Assembly (NCBI RefSeq): GCF_024679245.1
Contig: NC_090187.1
Location: 1,460,777-1,524,776 of the forward strand
Direction of reading: 5' to 3'
DNA length: 64,000 bases
From: Pseudorasbora parva
Taxonomy: Eukaryota > Chordata > Actinopteri > Cypriniformes > Gobionidae
Every line of letters starts with the position of its first letter. Within the stretch, counting starts at the first letter, position 1. A program made the position numbers and the translations under genes. Below the pieces are notes generated by a model. The model was not told the DNA's origin. It saw only the letters and a program-made list of their open reading frames with translations, and ran no database searches. This document shows, one piece after another, positions 47,633 through 59,875 of this stretch.

Positions 47633-50600
47633 TACCCCCACCGCCCGACTCAGGCCGGGGAGCCGTCCGGCCTGCAGCCCCCCCCCCCCCCCCCCCATTT
47701 CTGGAGAGGAAATCGGCCACAGCCATCTGAGCACCCGGCCTGTGGACCACCTTGAACTTAAACGGCTGAAGAGCTAGATACCAACGGGTGATCCGCGCGT
47801 TGGTATCCTTCATGCGGTGGAGCCATTGGAGAGGAGCGTGGTCCAAACAGAGAGTGAACTCCCGCCCCAGGAGGTAATAGCGGAGAGTGAGAACGGCCCA
47901 TCTGATGGCCAAACACTCCTTCTCTATGGTGCTGTACTTAGCTTCCCTCTTAGAGAGCTTACGGCTAATGTACAGCACCGGCCGCTCTCCCCCCTCCACC
48001 TCCTGGGCCAGGACTGCGCCCAGCCCCCTGTCCGACGCGTCAGTCTGCAACAAGAAAGGGAGCGAAAAGTCAGGGGAGTGTAAAAGCGGCCCGCCACATA
48101 GAGCAGCCTTCACTTGGGTAAAAGCCTGTTGACACGGCTCCGTCCACTGGACCGTATCTGGTAGCCCCTTTCTCGTAAGATCAGTCAAAGGGCTGGTGAG
48201 GTCCGAATAATTTGGTATAAACCGTCTATAATATCCCGCCAGCCCCAAAAACTGTCTTACCTCCTTTTTGGTCTTGGGCCTCGGACAGGTTGCAATTGCG
48301 GCAGTCTTATCAATTTGGGGACGCACCTGACCATGACCCAAGTGGAAGCCCAGATACCTTACTTCCACCCGCCCAATCGCACACTTCTTTGGGTTGGCCG
48401 TGAGCCCCGCTCCCCTCAGCGACCTCAGGACCGCCCTCACATGCTGCATATGCCGCTGCCAATCGTGACTATAAATCACTATGTCATCCAGGTACGCAGC
48501 AGCATATGCAGCATGGGGGCGCAAAATCCTATCCATGAGTCGCTGGAAGGTTGCGGGCGCCCCGAACAAGCCGAAAGGAAGCGTGACAAATTGGTGTAAT
48601 CCAAACGGCGTGGTGAAAGCTGTTTTTTCTTTGGACAATGGAGACAAGGGGATCTGCCAATAGCCCTTTGTTAAGTCCAGTGTCGAATAAAATCGAGCCG
48701 TGCCTAACCGATCAAGCAACTCGTCAACCCGCGGCATTGGATACGCGTCGAATTTCGACACAGCGTTCACCTTGCGGTAGTCCACACAGAACCTGACCGA
48801 GCCGTCTGTTTTGGGGACCAAAACTATCGGGCTCGCCCAGTCACTGTTGGACTCCTCGATTACTCCCATGTCGAGCATTGCGCCTAATTCTTCCTGAACT
48901 ACTTTTTTCTTGTGTTCAGGCAAGCGATACGGCCGGCTGCGAACTACCACGCCCGGCTCGGTCTCGATATGGTGCTGAATCAAGTCGGTACGTCCCGGTA
49001 GGGGCGAGAACACGTCAGCGAACTCCGCCTGCAATTTTGATAAATCAGTGAGTTGTAACGGTGAGAGGTGATCTCCCCCAGGGGCCAGCGCGACTGATTG
49101 CGCTTTAATGCTCGCCTCTGGCCCGAGATCATCCTCTCCCCCGATCACCGTTGCCAACAACACCGATTCCACCTCATTCCATTTTTTTAGCAGGTTGAGG
49201 TGGTATATTTGACGTGCCCCGTTCCTATCGGATCGTATCACTTCATAATCGAGCTCTCCTATCTGTCGTGCGACCTCAAACGGCCCCTGCCACTTTGACA
49301 TTAATTTTGAGCTCGACGTAGGGAGTAGAACGAGCACTTTCTCTCCCGGTGTGAATTTGCGTAGTTTTGTACCCCTGTTATATGACCGGCTCTGGCGGTC
49401 CTGGGCTTGCAACAAATTCTCCCTAGATAGCCGCCCCAAGGTGTGGAGTTTTGTTCGCAAGTCCATGACGTACTGAATTTCGTTTTTGGCCAAAGAAGGT
49501 CCCTCCTCCCAAGTTTCTCGTAGGACGTCCAGCACCCCCCGTGGCTGTCGTCCGTAGAGAAGCTCGAAGGGGGAAAACCCCGTGGAGGCTTGTGGAACCT
49601 CCCGCACGGCAAATAAGAGGGGTTCTAACCACCGATCCCAATTTTTGGCGTCTTCCTGTACGAACTTACGGATCATGGATTTAAGAGTGCGATTAAATCG
49701 TTCGACCAAGCCGTCCGTTTGTGGGTGATAGACGCTTGTTCGAATGGATTTAATGCCCAATAATCCGTAGAGTTCGCTCATCGTGCGTGACATAAACGCC
49801 GTGCCTTGATCAGTGAGGATTTCTTTCGGAATCCCCACTCGGGAGATCAGACGAAACAGTGCGTCCGCAAGACTCTTCGCGGAGATGTTGCGGAGAGCCA
49901 CTGCCTCCGGATATCGTGTTGCGTAGTCCACGATGACTAACGAAAAACGATGTCCGCGTGCGGATCGCTCTAATGGCCCGATGAGGTCCATCGCAATTCT
50001 CTCGAAGGGGGCCTGCATTAATGGAAGGGGGCGCAATGGCGCTTTTGGGGCGGCCAGTGGATTCACCAACTGACATTCAGGGCAAGACGCGCACCACCTG
50101 CGCACATTGTCATGAATGCCTGGCCAAAAAAATCGGGTCATTAAGCGATTCAGTGTGGCCGCCTGCCCCAGGTGGCCCGCCATCGGGTTCGAGTGAGCCG
50201 CCCGGAAAAGCATTTCCCGGCGGCTCTTTGGTACTAATAACTGGGTTGTATCCACTTTTGTCTGAGTGTCTTGGGTCACTCGATACAACCGATCCTTAAT
50301 TATGGCAAAATAAGGATACGTGACGGGCAATGCGGGTTGGAGAGACTGACCGTCGATAGCGCGGACCTGCTGAAATGCATGTTTTAGGGTCTCATCTTGA
50401 GACTGCTCCAGAGGGAAGTCATCGCGGTCCGAGAGAATCAGTCTCTCGACCCCGCTCGGTTCCTCTGAAGCTGTTCCCAAGGGTCCCGTATCAGTCTCGC
50501 CCACCTGCACTCGCACCGCCCCGTTCCTAGCCTTGTTTCCCCAAGCGGCATCCGCGCATAGCGACCCCAATAATGCCGAAAAGGCGGGCCAATTCGTCCC

Positions 50601-51953
50601 CAGAATTAGCGGATGCCGGAGGTGGGGACTAACCGCCACCTCAACACTATGCTTTTTCCCCCTAAACTGTATCGTGACTGGGACAACCGGATATTCCACC
50701 ACATCCCCGTGCACACACCGCACCTTAACCATGCGGCTTGTATCCAATGCCCCAGGCTGCATCAGGCTTTGATGGATCGAGGTTTGGTTACATCCTGAAT
50801 CCACCAAGGCCTGATATGTACCCCCCTTGATACTTACAGGAATTTGGTACTCTCCTGCTTGATCGGGGGTGGTCCGCTGGACGTCCGGGATCCGGATCAT
50901 TGTCCCGATGTCCATCCTCAGACATCGGTCCACAAAATGATCCGGATCACAGCACCGCCAGCAGGCCAGCCCAGGCTTACCCGCCACCCCTGCGGCGGGG
51001 AGTGGGTTGGAAAATGAGCGCGGGGAGGGCGCGGAACCAGAGCCACTATCACCCCCCATCCCCAGCAGCCCCGCCCCCCTGGGCGGAGCCCGCGAACTCC
51101 TGAGCGGTCCAGGGCCCATCCCACCCCGGCCTCTGGGGGGAATCCGAGGAGGGCCCGGAGGACGGAACCTAGGGAGAGGGATAGGAGGAGAGGGAGACAC
51201 AGAGGGGGGAGAGAGAGAGCGAGAGGTTAAAAAGGGTGCGCCGACCCCCGGGCACGCCACCAGGTGGTCCTCCGCCAGGTGGATGGCCGTCTCTAGCGAC
51301 GTGGGCCGGTGGCACTGGACCCACTCGGCAGTTTTCCTTGGGAGCCGAGCGATGAACTGCTCCAGTACCACCAGATCGACGATGTGGTCCACGTCGCTTC
51401 CGCCGGCCAGGAGCCATCTGCGGCATGAGTCCCGGAGCTGTTGGGCCATCGCGAAGGGTCGGCCGGCCTCCCCCCACTCCAGGGAGCGGAATCTCTGTCG
51501 GTGTTGCTCCGGGGAGCGGCCGACCCGCTGGAGGATGGCCTTCTTTAGGTCCTCGTACTCCAGGAGGTTCGCCACCGGTAGCTGTTGTGCAGCCGCCTGG
51601 GCCTCTCCTGTCAGTAGTGGTATCAGGCGCACCGGCCACTGTGCCCGGGGCCACCCGCAGGCCTCCGCGGCTTTTTGGAAGAGGTCAATAAACGCCTCCG
51701 GGTCATCCTGTGGCCCCATTTTGTGCAGGGGCACGTGGACCGGTGCGCTGGCGAGCCCGGCGGCTTCGGTGTGAACCTCCCGGTCGATCCAGCTCCGGAA
51801 CTTCTCGCGGTCCTCTTGCTGGCCTCGGACAATGGCCTCGAAGCGGCGCTCCTGGTCTGCCCGAAGGTCCAGCATGGCTTGATGTTGGTCCTGATGGAGG
51901 ACCGCGAGGGATGTGATAAGGTCCGCAAATGGCGTGGCGGAGGGCGTCTGCAT
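47394..51953 (-). CDS. gag-pol polyprotein, 1519 residues, INT before RT
   Basis: Start ATG at 51953, 42 bases downstream of the 5' LTR. In order: gag with a SCAN-like capsid segment (about 145-232); a proline/glycine-rich linker (245-320); a CCHC knuckle (C331, C334, H339, C344); protease with ALVDSG (382-387); integrase with zinc-binding H587/H594/C624/C627 and catalytic D656, D715, E751 (35 residues between D715 and E751) and a GPF motif (890-892); reverse transcriptase (about 985-1165) with YLDD (1154-1157); RNase H with TDAS (1304-1307), E1346 and D1371, ending DFLSRNG (1414-1420). No stop separates gag from pol. The last 79 residues are read from the LTR after a poly-glycine stretch and may not be functional. 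It would encode all enzymes for reverse transcription and integration. Confidence 0.95.
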   Translation of the reverse strand: MQTPSATPFADLITSLAVLHQDQHQAMLDLRADQERRFEAIVRGQQEDREKFRSWIDREVHTEAAGLASAPVHVPLHKMGPQDDPEAFIDLFQKAAEACGWPRAQWPVRLIPLLTGEAQAAAQQLPVANLLEYEDLKKAILQRVGRSPEQHRQRFRSLEWGEAGRPFAMAQQLRDSCRRWLLAGGSDVDHIVDLVVLEQFIARLPRKTAEWVQCHRPTSLETAIHLAEDHLVACPGVGAPFLTSRSLSPPSVSPSPPIPLPRFRPPGPPRIPPRGRGGMGPGPLRSSRAPPRGAGLLGMGGDSGSGSAPSPRSFSNPLPAAGVAGKPGLACWRCCDPDHFVDRCLRMDIGTMIRIPDVQRTTPDQAGEYQIPVSIKGGTYQALVDSGCNQTSIHQSLMQPGALDTSRMVKVRCVHGDVVEYPVVPVTIQFRGKKHSVEVAVSPHLRHPLILGTNWPAFSALLGSLCADAAWGNKARNGAVRVQVGETDTGPLGTASEEPSGVERLILSDRDDFPLEQSQDETLKHAFQQVRAIDGQSLQPALPVTYPYFAIIKDRLYRVTQDTQTKVDTTQLLVPKSRREMLFRAAHSNPMAGHLGQAATLNRLMTRFFWPGIHDNVRRWCASCPECQLVNPLAAPKAPLRPLPLMQAPFERIAMDLIGPLERSARGHRFSLVIVDYATRYPEAVALRNISAKSLADALFRLISRVGIPKEILTDQGTAFMSRTMSELYGLLGIKSIRTSVYHPQTDGLVERFNRTLKSMIRKFVQEDAKNWDRWLEPLLFAVREVPQASTGFSPFELLYGRQPRGVLDVLRETWEEGPSLAKNEIQYVMDLRTKLHTLGRLSRENLLQAQDRQSRSYNRGTKLRKFTPGEKVLVLLPTSSSKLMSKWQGPFEVARQIGELDYEVIRSDRNGARQIYHLNLLKKWNEVESVLLATVIGGEDDLGPEASIKAQSVALAPGGDHLSPLQLTDLSKLQAEFADVFSPLPGRTDLIQHHIETEPGVVVRSRPYRLPEHKKKVVQEELGAMLDMGVIEESNSDWASPIVLVPKTDGSVRFCVDYRKVNAVSKFDAYPMPRVDELLDRLGTARFYSTLDLTKGYWQIPLSPLSKEKTAFTTPFGLHQFVTLPFGLFGAPATFQRLMDRILRPHAAYAAAYLDDIVIYSHDWQRHMQHVRAVLRSLRGAGLTANPKKCAIGRVEVRYLGFHLGHGQVRPQIDKTAAIATCPRPKTKKEVRQFLGLAGYYRRFIPNYSDLTSPLTDLTRKGLPDTVQWTEPCQQAFTQVKAALCGGPLLHSPDFSLPFLLQTDASDRGLGAVLAQEVEGGERPVLYISRKLSKREAKYSTIEKECLAIRWAVLTLRYYLLGREFTLCLDHAPLQWLHRMKDTNARITRWYLALQPFKFKVVHRPGAQMAVADFLSRNGGGGGGAAGRTAPRPESGGGGMWQGGRGSARSAAGERAAGRAVSEWVGSRLITPVSCSSNERGEGIKPRRNQRPGRERDGRLMHKPQRLSNRNPEVPTRK
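47633..47700 (-). promoter_or_regulatory. Polypurine tract region
   Basis: On the coding strand the sequence just before the 3' LTR reads ggcggtgggggta, a plausible plus-strand primer. About 45 bases further upstream is an uninterrupted run of roughly 18 G (47678-47696 region). The G-run length may be wrong in an assembly and lies within the reading frame. Confidence 0.55.
51258..51521 (-). other. SCAN-like segment of gag
   Basis: Residues 145-232 contain RSPEQHRQRFRSLEW, a MAQQLRDSCRRWLL helix, VDLVVLEQFIARLP and WVQCHRPTSLETAIHLAED. These line up with the landmarks of the vertebrate SCAN domain (L...CRRWL, ILELLVLEQFL, LP, WV..H.P, A..L.E). In capsids this region mediates dimerisation; in zinc-finger proteins SCAN does the same. 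The resemblance is by eye. Confidence 0.8.
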
Positions 51954-51976
51954 GGCGGCGGCGCTGTCCTACTTCC

Positions 51977-51994
51977 TCCCGGGTTTCGGCACCA
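51977..51994 (-). promoter_or_regulatory. Primer-binding site, tRNA-Phe
   Basis: Plus strand tcccgggtttcggcacca equals the 3' end of vertebrate tRNA-Phe (GAA) including CCA, 18 of 18 bases from memory of that tRNA. One base (51995) separates it from the LTR. The element's RNA would therefore pair with tRNA-Phe to prime minus-strand DNA. Confidence 0.88.
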
Positions 51995-51995
51995 G

Positions 51996-52372
51996 TGTAG
52001 CAAAGTTCGTTAATAGGAGGAAGGAAGAGGACACGGGGGTCGGCTAGACGGTTGATGCTTTCTTTATTTATTCTCATTTACTGTCAAAACACACTCAGTG
52101 GTGTATAGTTTCTCTTTCTCAATGTCACAACGATTACTTCCGGGTCGGCACTTCCGGGTTCCGGTTACTCAGTCTCTGGGGTTTGTGCATCAACCGTCCG
52201 TCTCTCTCTCTCCCTGGTCTCTGGTTCCGCCGAGGTTTTATACCCTCTCCGCGCTCATTACTGGAACAAGAGACAGGTGTTATTAATCTGCTTCCAACCC
52301 ACTCACTTACCGCTCGTCCCGCGGCTCTCTCTCCCGCTGCAGACCTCGCTGAACCACGCCCCCCTTGCCACA
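51996..52372 (-). repeat. 5' LTR
   Basis: 377 bases; I found no difference from 47256-47632 in a line-by-line reading. As the 5' LTR it carries the promoter: TATAAAA at 52236-52242 on the minus strand, and AATAAA at about 52063-52072. Confidence 0.97.
52236..52242 (-). promoter_or_regulatory. TATA box of the retrotransposon
   Basis: GGGTATAAAACC on the minus strand within the 5' LTR. It sits about 165 bases upstream of the AATAAA signal, in the order U3-TATA-R-polyA expected of a self-sufficient LTR. Confidence 0.8.
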
Positions 52373-52377
52373 ATATA
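52373..52377. repeat. Target-site duplication ATATA, right
   Basis: Partner of 47251-47255. The sequence continues as TA repeats, the presumed pre-insertion target. Confidence 0.7.
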
Positions 52378-52541
52378 TATATATAATTGCTGTTATAATA
52401 TTACTACAAGTGCATATTCAATACAATTAAACACACTTTTTTTTCATAAGGGCCTGTGCCGTCTGAATAATCAGAAATGTGTTTAAGTCATACATTTTCA
52501 CATATTGATATTTGAAAGTACACACATTTACTGATTTGTGT

Positions 52542-53076
52542 CACTGTAAACCCTAACGTTAAAAATAATTAATTGGTTTGAGTAGGGCAAACTCAAATTA
52601 AACAAACTAGTTCAATCAAATGAACTTTCACGAGTATTTCGAGTTAACGAAACTGACCCATTTTAAGTCATCTGAATAGTTTTATTGTTTTGAGTTATAT
52701 GAACTGGTTTCTTTTAATTTTGACTAACTTAAATTTACCTGAAACAAGGCTACTTCCCAGAATGCTTTGCCAGGGCATTTGAAAGGAGGAGTAAATGCAA
52801 ACATTTAGTGTTATATAATGTAAATATAATTTTTTTGTGTGTGTGCACGATTAATGTAGAGTTGGAGATTTAGTAGTGTGGAGCATGAGCTTGTTTCGAG
52901 AACAGGTATTTGTTAAATGTACTATATTGATGTACTATTTAAATTGAGATTACATTATAATTTTAAGTTCAATTCATGACTGAGGACATTTTTAAGTTAA
53001 GAGCAATTAAAATGTATGAGCCAGTTCTGCTTAAACGTTGATTTTTTTTTGATTGAGTTGATTTTGATTTACAGTG
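52542..53076. mobile_element. MITE with CACTGTAAA ends
   Basis: Starts cactgtaaaccctaacg and ends gatttacagtg, an inverted repeat of about 9 bases. The interior is rich in gagtt/aactc and caaactcaaattaaac words typical of a fish MITE. 535 bases, no coding capacity. The target duplication is unclear. Confidence 0.5.
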
Positions 53077-53285
53077 TAATGATTGAATACATTTGTCAAT
53101 GATGGATTAAAGTTATTATAAAGTATAACCCAAGTGTGTTTTCCATTGCAGTGTTTCATGGCGTCCTTTGGAAGACAAAACCCAGACTAACAAATGGAGG
53201 AAAAGCTGAAAAAGAGCAGTTTGTGGACAGTTATATAAACATATTAGTCAAGTTGTTTCAAACCCCTTGCTGCTAGCGGCTGGGG

Positions 53286-53961
<676 letters not shown>

Positions 53962-54735
53962 GACAGTAACCGCTCATTTACTCGAGTCCTGTACTGAAGT
54001 TCACTGTTTGAGTCTCTGTGCTTTACTGGAGTATTATTTTTTCTGTAATCTTCTGACTTTAACTTCACTCCATCTGAAAGACAAATATCGTCCTTTTTAC
54101 TCCACTACATTTCTATCAAGGTCCTCGAAGTGGAAAGTCGTTTCTGTCGCAGCTTTGAAAGTCAGTGATGATTTTTTTCTTCTTTAAAAGGTGTTTGGGT
54201 TTTTGCAGAAAGCCTTTCAGGAATCACTCTTGTAGAGTCTCGTGAAGTTCAATGATTTCACAGCATTTATTAAACACTGATTTATAGTTTAGAGCAAAAT
54301 GGAAGAAGACGGATGTCCAAATGCTCATTTAGTGGAGGATTCACATAAACAAAGTTGATTCTGTCTTCAGTGAAGGTGAACAGTGTGAGAATATCAGATG
54401 TGTATCAGTGTATTGGATCCGTGCATTCGGCCTTAAAGTGACAGCAGCTTTGTAACTTTTCTACAAGTATTTAAATGAGTTTAAGTTAGTCGTCTGCTAG
54501 TGTGTCAGATGGAGCGTCACTGACTGGCTTAAACCATGATGGCATAATGTGCATTTATACAACTATAATACAATAATGCGGCGACATAAAGAAGGAATTT
54601 ACTTTGAATACTTAAGTACTTTTGAAAACAAATACTTCTGTACGTTTACTGAAGTAAAAATCAGTTTTTACAACTTTCCCTTGTAACGGAGTAATATTTG
54701 ACAAGTAATGTAGTTGTGTATTTTGTCCACCTCTG
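53962..54735 (+). mobile_element. hAT-like MITE, longer copy
   Basis: The right end tttgtccacctctg (rc cagaggtggacaaa) matches the left end of the copy at 44776 (cagagctggac). The left end here starts at gacagtaaccgctc with the first bases lost. 54239-54459 is the block nearly identical to 44861-45081. The text includes the variegated taattac, aagtactt and actgaagtaaaa typical of this MITE class. No open frame of note. Confidence 0.7.
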
Positions 54736-56240
54736 TGTATTATTGTGTCATGATGCCAACTTTAGTCCATTAGTAAGGCTGGGCAAGACTTAAGACAAGC
54801 GTGAGATTTCCTCAGTCAAACCACAGCTTCTGATGGCTTTTAGAGGAAAGAGCTGCCCATAACTGCAGGTCCAAGATCAGTTTTCTGATCTGAAAGATTT
54901 GTGACCCGTGCTGGCAAAATGTGTCGCAATGAGCAAATTTGCGCAAAACTACAAAGGATGTATGAGTCAGCAAAGTCATTTTCATCATATACGTATATAT
55001 AAATTCCCGATAGATATTTGCCCAGGAGTTTGAGGTGCTTTTGTTTTGAAACCTTCAAAACTTTAACTCAATTTTTCTCAAAAATGACTTTGCTGACTCA
55101 TACATCCTTTATAGTTTATATATATATATATATATTCCTGGATTCTTGCTGAGTCCAACGATACCAAACAGGCTAGGTTTAGCCTTATGGTAAATGCAAA
55201 GTTGTGATTTAGGGTTAGGGTTAGGGTTGATTTAGTGTTTAAACAACTTTCACGAATATCGTTGAAACCATATGATGAATTCACCATTGAAAAATTCCAA
55301 ACATAGGTTGTTGGCTGAACACTAATGACCAAATGTCAAAATGATCATAGTAGTGGCAAAAATAATGCAATCAAAGTCACGCTTGGGTTATTTTTTATAT
55401 GCTCATAAATATAAATGTCTATAACTCGTACACAAAATTAGATATTTTCACTAAAGTTGAAACTTATGTAAGAGCACACTCTATTGACGCATAAAAATGG
55501 CGGGATTGTGTCACTTGGTGGAGTTATAATTAAACAAACCATGAAATTACCACTACAATTCAGTATTATGATATAAATTGCTATATTTTGGGAAGGCATT
55601 ATTGCATAATTATGAAACTTGGTGTTTGCCATCAGAACCATACCCTAAAGGTACTCAAAAAGTTTCAAGACAGCGTCACCTTGTGATCAAATGCTATAAT
55701 GATTTAAAAAAAAATATATATATATTTTGATCAATTTAACCTATTGTCATGAAAATGGTCTTAATCGATTCCCTGGGTCATGCCGAGAACAATACCCTGC
55801 ATCCCAATATCCATATATTCACCCTATTTGCCCGAAATAGTATTGAATATTACTAATGTCACATACCCTTTTGAATGGATTGTACGCACATTGAGATACA
55901 GACATAGTCCAATCTTGCCAAAGTTGGCCAAGCCTCCTGTCCGCTTATTGATTACACTTTTCCGAACCCCTTCGAAAGTTATAGATTTTGTGTCAATAGA
56001 TGAAACCGTTTTCTGCATCAATGAAGTTGATGGAAAGAAGCCAAAAGCATGCATCTCTGCAATGATTTGGCAATCTGACTCCAAACTTTGCATGTCATTG
56101 ATACCTCACTCTGACCACACCACATCAGTTTGGACACAGCGCCACCTATTGGTCAAAAGTGATAAATCATTTATTCACATTACCAGTGATTGTATTTATG
56201 ATTTATCCATTTTGCCTACAATCATAACATGTTTTTAAAT
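54736..56240. repeat. Decayed dispersed-repeat region
   Basis: Includes a perfect 30-base inverted repeat (54953-54982 and 55081-55110), three TTAGGG units (55209-55226), and words such as cagcgccacctattggtcaa near 56140 that recur in teleost repeats. The 152-codon frame at 55780-56238 has no motif and I do not call it. Ends cannot be defined. Confidence 0.4.
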
Positions 56241-59090
<2,850 letters not shown>

Positions 59091-59388
59091 ATGTAAACTA
59101 TGTAAAATGGCAATGCATTTCAGTATTTAAATTTACATTTTTCATACCATATGCGCAACATTTGGTGGAAAATGATAATTCAAATTGAATAATATAATTT
59201 ATATTTGCTATTTCCTCTAGTTTTTTATTTATATTTTAAATAAAACATATATTTTAATGCTTTATAAGTCGCAAAATGAAAATGAAAATGTATTACAGAA
59301 ATTATTAGACGTGTCTAACATGTTCAAGCAAAAATTCTAGGTATGATTGAGCGTTCTGTCCATTTAAGGTGGCATTTTGTGATATCAT

Positions 59389-59867
59389 CAGTGTTGGGTG
59401 TAATTAGTTACTGTAATTTAATTACTTTTCCCTTGAAAAAGTAAAGTAAGGAATTACTCTTATTTTTTTCTGTAATTTAATTACAGTTACTTCTGATGTA
59501 ATTGAACTAAATACTGAATATATTTATACATAATTCAATAGTGGACTTAACATCAACTTTTAAAGTCTAAATTTAAAATGCATGTTTTTATGTCTCCTTC
59601 TCACATTTGTAATACTTTGGTCAGTTAATAAGAGTAATTTATTGTAGTTTTATATGATGTATTTGAATGAATTAAGAGCCGTTTCATGTCTAACCTTGAA
59701 TTGCTTAACTCGAGGGTTGGTTTAGAAAGTAATTAAAAAGTCATTAGTAATAAGTAATTAAATACTTTTTGGAGAGAGTAATTTGTACAGTAATCTAATT
59801 ACACTATTGAAGATGTAATTAGTAACTAGTAATTAATTACTTTTTTAGAGTAACTTACCCAACACTG
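59389..59867. mobile_element. hAT-type MITE with perfect 8-bp duplication
   Basis: The ends CAGTGTTGGGT and its complement ACCCAACACTG enclose 479 bases rich in taattac/gtaatta words. The 8-base duplication GATATCAT flanks it exactly (59381-59388, 59868-59875). No coding capacity. The intact duplication implies little change since insertion. Confidence 0.92.
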
Positions 59868-59875
59868 GATATCAT

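Larger units (their letters stand above)
47256..52372 (-). mobile_element. Complete Gmr1-type Ty3/gypsy LTR retrotransposon
   Basis: The 5117-base element has 377-base LTRs, an ATATA duplication, a tRNA-Phe primer-binding site next to the 5' LTR (right side, since it is on the minus strand), and one continuous gag-pol frame. Integrase precedes reverse transcriptase in the polyprotein, the arrangement of Gmr1-like elements described from fish and other deuterostomes. Base composition is GC-rich compared with the flanks. There are no inactivating changes in the frame and the LTRs read as identical, so this is a recent insertion. Confidence 0.95.

Noticed and set aside
51007..51774. 255-codon plus-strand frame over gag, and other plus-strand frames through the retrotransposon
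   Set aside because: Shadow frames opposite the GC-rich gag-pol gene; no independent motif.
55209..55228. Three TTAGGG telomere-type units
   Set aside because: Too short for an interstitial telomere; such runs occur by chance and in common fish repeats.
55780..56238. 152-codon frame
   Set aside because: Lies in a decayed repeat region, overlaps an 89-codon frame on the other strand, and has no motif.
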